Assembly (NCBI GenBank): GCA_026874595.1
Contig: CM049306.1
Location: 27,951,519-28,015,518, forward strand
Direction of reading: 5' to 3'
DNA length: 64,000 bases
Source of the DNA: Sipunculus nudus
Lineage: Eukaryota > Annelida > Sipuncula > Golfingiida > Sipunculidae
Below are positions 51,201 through 62,545 of this stretch, piece by piece; the first letter of the stretch is position 1, and every line of letters begins with the position of its first letter. The translations under genes and the position numbers were made by a program. Under the pieces are notes generated by a model. The model was not told where the DNA came from and did no database searches. It was given only the letters and a program-made list of their open reading frames with translations.

Positions 51201-53544
51201 ACAGAGTTTAGATTCATTTAAATTGCAAACTTTCATGACAATATCCCACCTCAAAACATTATGTTTCCAGAAGATGTACATGATGAATAGTCAAGTTACA
51301 CCCTGGTACTTGATCAATTATAATCTTATAATGTTCATGAGGATTGACTCGAATCCTTTTTTTTTAAATGTGTTAATTTAAAAAAATTTAATTAATTTAA
51401 TTAATTCATGGTAAATATTGTTATCATTATTTTAACTCATAGAATTCAGTTTTCATTTGCACAGTCATCCCAGCAATAACAAAATAATGCCTAAGTCAGC
51501 TTAACGAGCTGAACACTGGGTGCTGAGTTCTATTATTAACAACAGGTGAGAGGAAGAAATGAAGGAGAAACCTGCTGTGATGCTGACCTTGAGCCTTCAC
51601 TGTAACAGTGTGACATACAGCATCTGTCAGGGGTAGTTAAAACTGGACTTAGAACAGGCTCCTTACACAGGAGTTATGATTAACACGCTAGCCAGCTATA
51701 GCTTACAGCTATTAATATCACCTCTGTGCCACCTTCTGTTACAACTTGATCTGTATGTTACACATAACCAGACAAAATATACACCTGGTCAGCAGTGGTC
51801 AGTGTCCCTTTGTGTTATACATGTGGTCAGTAGGGCCTCAAGTTACATAAACATCAAAGGAGCATTTCCTAGCATCAGGCTCTGAACCTCCCCACCACAT
51901 ATATAATCTTATAAACAAACCCAGAACAGCCACAGCTCTGCTTCGGTGACTCACAAAACACTGAATGCAAGAGTTGAGCACTATCACAGATCAAACTCAG
52001 AGTGATCATTGATCTTTTTCATAATATTATGCATCCAGTTACAGTTTCACTTTTGAACACTGATAGAAAATCCTGTACTTTCATGTGGTATTCCTCAATT
52101 ATGCATAGTACCAATCTCATTAATTTGAGGAAATATGTGAGAAAATATTACCAAATATTGATATGTTTAGTGAAGGAGATGCCATCCAATTCTGTATACA
52201 ATATACATTATAGATTACAGAAACTCTCCATTACTATATCAATGATTTTGCTATCCTGATATTTAAGTCCATCTTTTAAAGGTATCAGCACTTGCATGCA
52301 GAATGTCGTATTACAGGTCAAATCTGAGACAGCACCTGTATCTGTGTGAAAACAAGTAGAAATAGTTCTAAAAATAGGCATAGACACAGATAATATTTGG
52401 TCAAAATAAACTGATAGGGCCGCTGGTATGAATGATGAGACAGAGACAGATGAACATTATTGACATTGAATATCATTACTTAATGATAACTTAGTCATCA
52501 CCTGTAATCTTACTCACTCCTATTGCAATCATTGCCTAATATTATTAGCATACCTTGAGGGAAATCCACATCTGGTCCACCCGCTAGATAACATCATGCC
52601 AGAGCATCAGACTGATTACAAATCTATTAAGGCTAATCACCTGATTACAGTAGCATCAATGACGCTGACAAAGGAATTAATACAATACATTTCATGATTC
52701 ATTTATTACAGTTTTTCACAAAAACTACCAAAATTATGCTGCAATGAATAAAGAAACAAATAATATTTTTTCTTTTATATTAATATAAAATATTATTTGT
52801 ATATATTTTACATAAACTGAGTGAAGATCTGTTTATAATTAATCATCCTTTCATCTACATTCAAAAAATCCAGTTACTATTCCAAAGCCATCTTCTTGAA
52901 AAGTATGCAGAACTTATTTTAAATAAAAAAGAACTGACTAATAAATAAATATAAAATAATAATTATCCATATCATTATAAAAGATACCAAAGCATATAAA
53001 CTTATTTTTAAAACTAATTTATAATCTTTATAATAACATGAGAAATCACTCTGACTTTACTACATGCTCATTTAATTATCATCATCAAAAGTTATGATTT
53101 AAAAGTAAGACACAGAGCAGGACTTACCACCACACTGGCCAATTGACAAATGACCACAGGGCGGTTCATTGACCAACAGTCTTGTTATTAAAGGTAAATT
53201 ATTTAAAGGTTTGGCCAGCAGGGGGCCTTCCTGTCAGCCTAGCCTTGCAGAGCCTGCCAATCAGGGGGTCACGACCTTCTGCTTCAGGCCAGAAGCTGTC
53301 ACGCTTACCCAGCTGTCCTCAATGTCACCCAGATGACAAATCCACATGACCAGACAGCTTTGTTTCTTTATAAACGCAACTGAAAAGTTCAGGTGTATGA
53401 AATCATCACCACTTTCATAACATGGGTACACATAAATCCTGCTGCATGGGACTTGCAATAATCAAAAATGATGAGAAGTATGCAATATACTTGTAAGTGA
53501 AAAAGGCATCTATAATTAAAATATGTAAACTCAAATAGATTGTG
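48247..53544. other. Non-coding AT-rich sequence, no gene recognised
   Basis: No repeat family or coding segment was recognised. The segment 48790-50900 is mostly AT-rich unique sequence. 51371-51412 is a TTAATTAA-type low-complexity run. A minus-strand donor-like site lies at 53125-53131 (GTAAGTCC) without a convincing acceptor. Confidence 0.55.
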
Positions 53545-55797
53545 AACTAGATGTGTCGGAACGACACGAATGCCCCCGCCTGGGGCAAATTAGAAACATT
53601 TGTAAAATTTTGAAAAATTTTTTAAGTTCAGGAGATGTCGTATTGTCAAAAGTAGGTCAACAAGGGCAAAATGCAAACTCGATCTGTAACGGGTCATTAT
53701 AAAGCAACACACCAAAAATCAAGCCAGTATATGCAGGCATTGTGAAAAAAAAGTCCATACATGTGCATTTTCCATAAAAATTTCTGTCTTTCATGAAATT
53801 TTCTATGTTTAGGAGCCGTAAAACAATCAAAAGTAGGTCAACCGGGATGAAACGCGAACTCGATCTGTAACTGTCATTATCTTCCCACACATAAAAAATC
53901 AGGGTGGTATCTGCAGGCATTGAGGAAAAAAAATCAGTACATATGCATTTGTTATGAAAATTTCTATTTTAAAGAAACTTTCTATGTTCAGGAGCATTCA
54001 AATGGTCAAAAGTAGGTCAACTGGGACAAAACAAGAATTCGATCTGTAACTGGTCATTATCTGCCTACACACCAAAAATCATGCCCGTATCTGCAGGCAC
54101 TGCGAAAAAAGTCCATACATGTGCATTTTTTTATGAAATTTTCTATGTAAGAGCACCGTCAAATGGTCAAAAGTAGGTCAACTGGAACAAAACGTGAACT
54201 CGATCTATAACTGGTCATTATCTGCCCACACACCAAAAATCAGGCCAATATCTGCAGGTATTGCGAAGAAAAGTCTGTACAAGTGTATTTGTCATGAAAA
54301 TTTATATTTTACATGAAATTTTCTATGTTCAGGAGCCGTAAAACAATCAAAAGTAGGTCAACTGGGACGAAACACGAACTTGATCTGTAACTGGTCAATA
54401 TCTGCCCACACACAAAAAATCAGGCCAATATCCGCAGGCATTGCGAAAAAAAGACCGTACATGTGTATTTGTCATGAAATTTCATATTTTTCATGAAATT
54501 TTCTAAGTTCAGGAGCCGTAAAACAGTCAAAAGTAGGTAAACCGGGACGAAACGCGAACTCGATCTGTAACTGGTCTATATCTGCCCACACACCAAAAAT
54601 CAGGCCAATATCTGCAGGCATTGCGAAAAAAAATCCATACATGTGTATCTGTCATTATTTCTATTTTTCATGAAATTTTCTAAGTTAAGGAGGCATAAAA
54701 CGTTCAAAACTAGGTCAACCAGGACGAAACGCGAACTCAATCTGTAACTGGTCATTATCTGCCCACACACCAAAAATCAGGCCAATATCTGCAGGCATTG
54801 CGAAAAAAAGTCCGTACATGTGTATTTGTCATGAAAATTTCTATTTTTCATGAAATTTTCTAAGTTTAGGAGCCGTAAAACAGTCAAAAGTAGGTCAACT
54901 GGGACAAAACGCAAACTTGATCTGTAACTGGTCAATATCTGCCCACACACCAAAAATCAGGCCAATATCTGCAGGCATTGCGAAAAAAAGTCCGTACATG
55001 TGTATTTGTCATGAAATTTCATATTTTTCATGAAATTTTCTATGTTCAGGAGCCGTAAAACGATTAAAAGTAGGTCAACCGGGACGAAACGCGAACTCGA
55101 TCTGTAACTGGTCATTATCTGCCAACACACCAAAAATCAGGCCAATATCTGCAGGCATTGCGAAAAAAAGTCCGTACATGTGTATTTGTCATGAAATTTC
55201 ATATTTTTCATGAAATTTTCTATGTTCAGGAGCCGTAAAACGGTCAAAAGTAGGTCAACCGGGACGAAACGCGAACTTGATCTGTAACTGGTCATTATCT
55301 GCCCACACACAAAAAATCAGGCCAATATCTGCAGACACTGCGAAAAAAAGTCCGTACATGTGTATTTGTCATGAAATTTCATATTTTTCATGAAATTTTC
55401 TATGTTCAGGAGCCGTAAAACGGTCAAAAGTAGGTCAACCGGGACGAAACGCGAACTCGATCTGTAACTGGTCTATATCTGCCCACACACCAAAAATCAG
55501 GCCAATATCTGCAGGCATTGCGAAAAAAAATCCGTACATGTGTATTTGTCATGAAATTTCATATTTTTCATGAAATTTTCTATGTTCAGGAGCCGTAAAA
55601 CGGTCAAAAGTAGGTCAACCGGGACGAAACGCGAACTCGATCTGTAACTGGTCTATATCTGCCCACACACCAAAAATCAGGCCAATATCTGCAGGCATTG
55701 CGAAAAAAAGTCCGTACAACTGTTTGATTTCGGAAGGACGGAAGGACGGAAGGACGGACATGGGTAAAACTATATGCCCCGGCCCCGGCCCCAAAAA
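53545..55797 (+). mobile_element. HINE/pearl-type element with 12-unit 180-bp tandem array
   Basis: The 5' end reads ACTAGATGT, then a perfect hairpin GTGTCG/CGACAC (53553-53567), then a second, TGCCCC/GGGGCA (53571-53587). The core is a tandem array: the marker AGTAGGTCAA (some copies with one substitution) recurs at 53651, 53832, 54011, 54172, 54352, 54532, 54709, 54889, 55069, 55249, 55429 and 55609. The period is therefore 180 bases, with one unit shortened to 161. The array ends in a unique TGTTTGATTTCGG, a GGAA/GGAC tract (55733-55760), then ATGCCCCGGCCCC and an A-run. The layout matches pearl elements of bivalves and HINEs of insects, which lack coding capacity and rely on Helentron enzymes. 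The 3' hairpin seen in the copy at 60.9 kb is degenerate here. Confidence 0.75.
53595..55725. repeat. 180-bp tandem array, about 12 units
   Basis: Each unit contains an A/T-rich TCATGAAATTTTCTA block, an AGTAGGTCAA block, a CGATCTGTAACTGGTC block and a CCACACACCAAAAATCAG block. Units 1-4 are the most diverged. The units from about 55020 onward differ at only a few positions. One early unit has a deletion of about 19 bases around 54120. Minus-strand ORFs over the array (53657-53920) are by-products of the period being divisible by three. Confidence 0.85.
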
Positions 55798-58700
55798 TAT
55801 TTTTTTTTAATTATTACACATTTTTAAAATCATCAGCCTATAGATATCAAAAGCAGCAATAGTTGTAATATTAATGTGAAGTAAAGCATAATGAAAATAC
55901 CTCCAGTGTAAGTGTGTGTAGGAGTGTACATGCAAGAGCACCACCTGGCCAGCTAGAGATCCTGACTGGGCTGGGCTGGTCTGCTGGATGGATACCAGAT
56001 GCTTAAGTGGTCAAAAATGATGCCATAGAGGTGACAGGTGACAACGGAAAATACTGCCATTAGTAAAGACAGAGACATGGCTAAAGACGGATATTGGATA
56101 GTCGTACGTAACCATTCTCAGCAGGTGGCTCAATCACACAAGCTATTACTGAGGGGTTCATTACAAAGTATACAGACACTTATACCAGAAACTCTTACAA
56201 AAGGTATCAAATACAAAAGTTTCTTATGCTACTGTAAAATAGAGACATCCTTACTGCACAAATATAGAAATATCAGCATATGATAGTCCCTTTGGACAGA
56301 CACAATGACAAGCCTCATGACCTAACAAGCTGAAAAAGGCCACAGTATTTGAAGGGAGGTACACCGTGGAGTAAACACAGACTGTTTGAGGTAAAGATTA
56401 AAGACTTAATTTTAAGCACTTAAATGACAGATAGCCAAAGGCTGAGAGAAGCATGTGGCATATGTAATTAGAGAAGCAAGCAAAGTAACATGTGCCTCCA
56501 AGGGCTATAATTAAGAAGCCAAACATGACTGCCCTCTATTGTTACAAATTTGAAAAGCATAAAAGCCAAAGAACATGTGATAATATTCCGCTGCAATTAT
56601 ATGTCTCAGTCAATTACAGTGTGTCCACAGGCTCCAACGTCAAATCCTCCAATAATGACCGCCCATTCGCTGGACACCTTGCCCCTAGCACCTGCTCTGT
56701 GAGGGGTTGACTTTCAGTGAGGCCATTACCAGGAAACCAAGTCGCTGGTTCTTGGAATCCTGTCCCCGTACACAGCTAGTCTTCATTGGTTGATGGACAA
56801 TCTTAAAAGAACCCTACAATACCCAGGTGCTCACGAGTGACTGATATTAAAACTATAATTTCATGAAAAAAAAAATGATAAAAAACACAAATTAAACCAA
56901 AATTTTTTTTTATGAATACTTTGAGAAATATTAACTAAAATATTAAAGTTGGAGTCTAAATGGAATTGACCAAAATTGATAAATTATAAAGATACTCTAT
57001 GGTAAATTAATATATAATTTGGAAAAGAAACATGAAACTAGCCTTGCTGTGAACACATGACTCAGTAGACATGTTTACTGAACAAATAGGACCTACTATG
57101 AGTCATGAGACCAGTTATACAGAAAACTGCATTGCAATGGCTATCCGTCCAATGCACAGGTAAGAATGTTAACATTAGGCTATGAATGAGAAATTAACAC
57201 AAAAGGATGAATACAAACCAAATTGAAAATCAGATCTCTAATCTAAATGTCATCATTGCCTTTATCTTGCATGACTTAACTGTCAATAACATAACCAATA
57301 GGAGATGTTTGCTTGAGGTCAGAAATTCAACAAAAAAGCATGAAGAATTACCAACACATGGAGTTATAACATTTTTAAAATGTTTTTACAAATGGTAGAT
57401 GTTGTTAAAAAGTACACAAAATTTATCTGGCTGATCTGGTTTATTGTAAATGACAGTGTATATTTAGGTGGTGATGGATTGTCAAAAAGAATGAAATATT
57501 TGTCTCCTCATCACAATACTGAGCAGAATTCTTCATTTGACAAATACACCAAGGGTGACATATCTCGGCACTTGGTACTATAGATTTGATCTCTAATGTC
57601 AGATGGTAAAACTCTCACTATATACATCTAATCTTGTTAATGGCAAACTACAATGAACCATGAATAACAGAACCAATCTTGCTTAAGACAAATTAATACA
57701 AAGAGCCATCCACCATAAAATCAACATTGTAAATCACTAAATGACTAAGCACTGACAAGCAGGACTTCAAAAGCAGCCAGGTTATTGACCTAGTATACTG
57801 GTGGAATCAGTGCCTGAGACCAAGCCTGGTCAATAACCAATATACAGTTAGAGAAATGTAGAACAGAATCATTCCTGTTAATGACCATGCTCAAAGAGTC
57901 ACAGAACAAAGTCAGCTTTGTTATAACCAGGCACACAGGTAGAGGGATGTGATACAAGACAGCCAGTACCAGTGTCCCACATGACCATGACAAACTACAT
58001 ACACTTGTATGGCCAGTTACAACTTCCACTTTATACCCAGCATCACCTAAACAGAAAGGTCCAGTATATGTACAAATACATGATTAAATTTGATATCTTA
58101 ATTGTCCAATAAGAAAAAATTTCCACATCATCTCTCTCATAATTTCAACTGGCTCTAAGGGAGTTTCTTACACCTCCTGCATTCTATTCTGGATTGCACT
58201 AGTTTAAAACCGGCCTCTATTAATGACCAAACACAAAGGTAGGAGCTAGGTTTTAAAGAACCTGCTTGGGTCAAAATTTTTTTTAAATAAGAGAAGGAAT
58301 TCCTGTAACAGCAACCATGTATAGTGGAACGACACCAAACCTGATATTGTTGCAATCCTAAATTTAATGTGTAACTACTTCAACAGATGTCAGCACAGTC
58401 CTGTCTGTATCAGTACCAGCCTGCCTCTCCCGCATCACTCGCCAGCCATAATCCATTGTGTTATTAAAGTCTGCCTCCATGCAGTGGTAATAAACATCAA
58501 ACATGCTAATAATCTGTTATGAGCTAACTTGTACTGATTTGGTTTGAGACAAAGAATGAAGCACCACCATAAATGTTACATTACAGTGTTTATTACCAAT
58601 AAATTTGCCTTGTCATTAGGTACTCACCCTCATAATGAATTTTTAATTTTCAGTTCATATTTGTCACTTATTTAGAGCTAATAATACTATTTTTACATTT

Positions 58701-60857
58701 ATAAGGCATAACAATGGAGATATGTTTTTAAAATCCTGCAATCTTTTCCATCACTAAAATTTAATGAAATTGTGTCTTGTTACGGCCAATATTTCACACC
58801 ATACCAAATCTTATTTAACGAAAGAAATATTTGTTTTGTCCAATTACAAATTTTAAACACTCATACAGTCAGGAAGATGAAGAAGTGAGAGTATTTTGTT
58901 GCTGAATAAAATGTTATCTAACACCTAATTAACAGAAAATTACTGTTATCACAGCTAGAGTCTCCAAATCCTTTCAACATCATCAATTATATAACCCACA
59001 AATTATCATTTCCTGCTTTTCACATGTTGATCCCGTATGGAGACACCTACAATTAGTCCCAGGGATAGATTAGATGAAAAAAAAAGAAAGTGATTAAAAA
59101 TAAACCTACCCTAATGCAGGCACACTCTGCGCAAACTACCTGTGAGGCACACACAATCGACATGTGGCATTACAAGTGTCAGAGGCTTTAGGCCTAACAA
59201 AGTCCTGCAGTAATTACCTCTACTACCCAGCAGCTATCTATTGATACATTATGTGGGGTCACAGTCACACCAACTTGAAAAAAAAGGAAAAACAGGCCCA
59301 TCTTAATACCATTACATGCATCTGGGCCAGCCAGCCAATCAAGTAGCAGTACCTGGCATGGAGGCCTTGATGTGGTCACAACAGAATGCTAGGAGTATCA
59401 GATTGCTCAAATGATGTAACCTAAACAGATATGATCAGACAACCACACCTGGTCTGCCAATGATTGGCGCCACACAGCCATTAACATCGATGGACATGTA
59501 CAGCACAGGACCAGAATATGCACAGACAAGTTGCCAGAGAGGATGGTTGGAACACTGTTCAGTTGTTATCCTACTGTAATTGTACAGGGTAATTAGAACG
59601 TTGATTAGACTGCATCCTCTGACAAAGGCCAGGAGATAGTCCCCAAGGGTCACGAGAGTTGGCCCGGGGTGATGCTGCCATCTGTCCTCTACCATCACGC
59701 TTCTTTATAAAAGGCCACACCTATGGATGAGGCACTGATTTATGTTCCCAAAGTTCCTTTTTAAAATATTGGTACCTGTATTAATATACTTACAATGACT
59801 CTTAAAATAAGTGTATAACCAATAAATTTTAAATATAATCTATATAATCTATATTAGATATAGTCTAGATAATCTATATTTCTGTTCAACCAGGAGAGAC
59901 TTTTTCATAAGTTAAATTTAATATTATTTCATAATTTCATGTGTTTCTAAGGGTGGAAAGTACTATAGGTATTTTAGAAACTTCACAATGCACAAACACA
60001 GAAATAAAGTATTGTTTTATGCCGACTTGGCTAATCGAGTATATTTATCTATGCTGGCTTAAAAATAAAGGAATTAATTTGGCTACAATTTTACTTCCTT
60101 TGACAAAGCTTGAGGATTTTTTTTAACCTTATCTCCTTAAGTTAAATCTGACAGGTGTTAAGATAACCTGTCAATATTATGCAAGGAGCTTAAAACATGA
60201 GGGGACACTCTCTGGTTGTTGATGAGCAAACACCACACCTTGCCTGGCCTTGAGTAGACAGCAGAGACTAGACAAACTGGGGCCAGCATCAGGAAATTCC
60301 TGCTGCTTGACCTCACCAGGTCCAATGGCCAATTAAAATCATGTTGACACGCAAACGCAATCCACTGCTATGCAAATAAGCACTACTGTGCGTTCTGTAG
60401 TGATCTGCAAACAATATTAACCCCGTCCAGTTCAGACAAAAACTGATGCCTGTACAAACAGGCCCCTCTTACCCTTGGGATCTTATGCATATGTTCCTAT
60501 GTAAATACATTTAATTCAATTTCAACATTGATTATCGGCGACAAATATGAAAATGCAGAGTCTGAATCCTTTGATGATGAGCGGTTAGTCTCATATTACA
60601 TGATCTACAAGTCACCTGGTTTCACTTTCGCTGCTTTATGTAAATGGTATTTCCTCTATCCATAAGATGATGTGCTTGAATCAATGCCTGTCAGCACAGC
60701 ACCTAGTCTGCGGTCAACTGAGATTTATAAACAAAACAACTTTACTGTCATATTCAAGCCTTGTAAACTGAGTCATTCATTAATCTGTCATTACTTATAT
60801 TTTGTTTTACCCAATATACTGTGTTTCTATCATATATTGTGAGTAACTGCAAAACAA
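55798..60857. other. Non-coding AT-rich sequence, no gene recognised
   Basis: ORFs of up to 87 codons have no motif. A plus-strand donor-like site at 57157 (CACAG then GTAAGA) has only a weak acceptor. An enhancer-like patch at 60340-60530 is listed separately. A low-complexity AATCTATAT run lies at 59826-59880. Confidence 0.55.
60340..60530. promoter_or_regulatory. POU/Fox-motif patch (speculative enhancer)
   Basis: The patch contains a perfect octamer, ATGCAAAT (60370-60377), and a Fox-type TGTAAATA near 60499. A 6-bp inverted repeat, GCCTGT/ACAGGC with a 4-base spacer, lies at 60448-60463. It is unique, CpG-containing and more complex than its flanks. Such a combination suits a developmental enhancer, but conservation has not been tested. 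Confidence 0.18.
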
Positions 60858-62545
60858 ACTAGATGTATCGGAACGACACGAATGCCCCCGCCTGGGGCAA
60901 ATTAGAAACATTTTTTAAATTTTGTAAAATTTTTTAAGTTCAGGAAGTGTTGTATGGTGAAAAGTAGGTCAACAGGGCAAAATGCAAACTCGATCTGTAA
61001 AGGGTCATTTTCAAGCAACACACCAAAAATCCGGCCGGTGTCTGCAGGCATTGTGAAAAAAAGTCCATATATGTGCATTTTTCATGAAAATTTCTGTCTT
61101 TCATGAAATTTTCTATGTTCAGGATCTGTCATATGGTGAAAAATAGGTTAACTGGGACGAAACGCGAACTCGATCTGTAAGTGGTCATTATGCGCCCACA
61201 GACAAAACATTAGGCCAGTATCTGTAAGCATTGTGTTGCGAAACTAGAATATTAGCAGAAGTTGATAATCATTTATAAATTTAAATTGGAGAGGTATATA
61301 CCATGTTTCATAACAATCCACCAAATGCTTCCTGAGAAATAAGCTCCTAAGTTTTTTCTATACTAGGCTCTGTGACCTTGAAAAGTAGATCAAGATCACC
61401 CATCTTTGAACTTGACCAAGATTTTGTAAATATAATGCAATAGCACTGAAGAAATGAAGTTCCTGTGTTGAATACCTTTGGAGATATCCTGCACAAAAGG
61501 CCAAAATTGAAAAAATCTGATAAAATTTCATTAAAAAATCAGAAATTGCAGGTGGTGCCACCAAAATTGTGCAGCACATACAGACCATCAGCCCCAATGA
61601 TCATAGTAAGTTTTGTGAAAATCCACACAATGGCTCCTGAGATATAAATTTCTGAGTGTTTTTCTATAATCAGCTCTAAAATGTAGAAAAATGGGTCAAG
61701 GTCACCCATCTTCGAACTTGACTGAGATTTTATCAATATACATCTTCACTGATGAAATAAAATTCCAACGGTGAATCCTTTTAGAGATATCCCGCTCACA
61801 AGGTAAAAGTTAACAGACGCGGAACGGACGGACAGACGGACAGACACCGGACAGACAGATGGACAGACGGACAGCTTGGGTGATGACAATAGCCCATCAG
61901 CCTATGAGCTGAGGGCTAAAAACGGCTGTACATGTGTATTTGTCATGAAAATTTCTATTTTTCATGAAATTTTCTAAGTTTAGGAGCCGTAAAACGGTCA
62001 AAAGTAGGTCAACCGGGACGAAACGCGAACTCGATCTGTAACTGGTCATTATCTGCCCACACATAAAAAATCAGGCCAATATCTGCAGGCATTGGGAAAA
62101 AAAGTCCGTACATGTGTATTTGTCATGAAAATTTCTATTTTTCATGAAATTTTCTAAGTTTAGGAGCCGTAAAACGGTCAAAAGTAGGTCAACCAGGACG
62201 AAACACAAACTTGATCTGTAACTGGTCATTATCTGCCCACACACCAAAAATCGGGCCAATATCTGCAGGCATTGCAAAAAAAAGTCCGTACATGTGTATT
62301 TGTCATGAAAATTTCTATTTTTCATGAAATTTTCTATGTTTAGGAGATGTAAAACAGTCAAAAGTAGGTCAACCTGAATGAAACACGAACTCGATCTGTA
62401 ACTGGTCATTATCTGCCCACACACCAAAAATCAGGCCAATATCTGCAGGCATTGCGAAAAAAAGTCCGTACAACTGTTTGATTTCGGAATGACGGACATG
62501 GGTAAAACTAAATGCCCCGGCCACTTTGTGGCGCGGGCATAAAAA
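60858..62545 (+). mobile_element. Second copy of the 180-bp-array element, split by a nested insertion
   Basis: The first approximately 100 bases nearly match the 5' end of the element at 53545, including ACTAGATGTATCGGAACGAC and the TGCCCC/GGGGCA hairpin. Five 180-bp units are present (markers at 60963, 61143, 62003, 62183 and 62363). The second and third are separated by a nested element at 61242-61922. The tail has TGTTTGATTTCGG, a single remaining GACGGAC, and an intact 3' stem-loop at 62512-62540: ATGCCC/GGGCAT outer, GCCAC/GTGGC inner, then AAAAA. Removing the insert restores the 180-base spacing closely. ORFs at 62071-62427 and 62369-62626 are array read-through. Confidence 0.75.
61242..61922 (+). 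mobile_element. Nested HINE-like element, about 680 bp, different family
   Basis: It starts ACTAGAATATTAG, sharing only the ACTAGA with its host element. It contains two diverged direct repeats of about 300 bases, each with CTGAGA(A/T)ATAA near its start, then GGTCAAGGTCACCCATCTT or a variant, then GGAGATATCC-like sequence. A GGAC/AGAC microsatellite lies at 61821-61874. The end is a stem-loop at 61891-61917 (AGCCC-A-TCAGC pairing with GCTGA-GGGCT, one bulged A), followed by AAAAA. It lies within an A-run of the host unit, with no obvious target duplication. That lack, together with the terminal hairpin, favours a Helitron/Helentron-type mechanism over a cut-and-paste transposon. Confidence 0.7.

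Noticed and set aside
53595-55725. CRISPR array
   Set aside because: The units are 180 bases, contiguous and similar throughout. There is no alternation of short identical repeats and unique spacers, and the sequence is eukaryotic.
62071-62427. 118-codon minus-strand ORF with internal amino-acid repeats
   Set aside because: It is read-through of the 180-bp tandem units, whose period is divisible by three. The repeated peptide follows from the DNA repeat.
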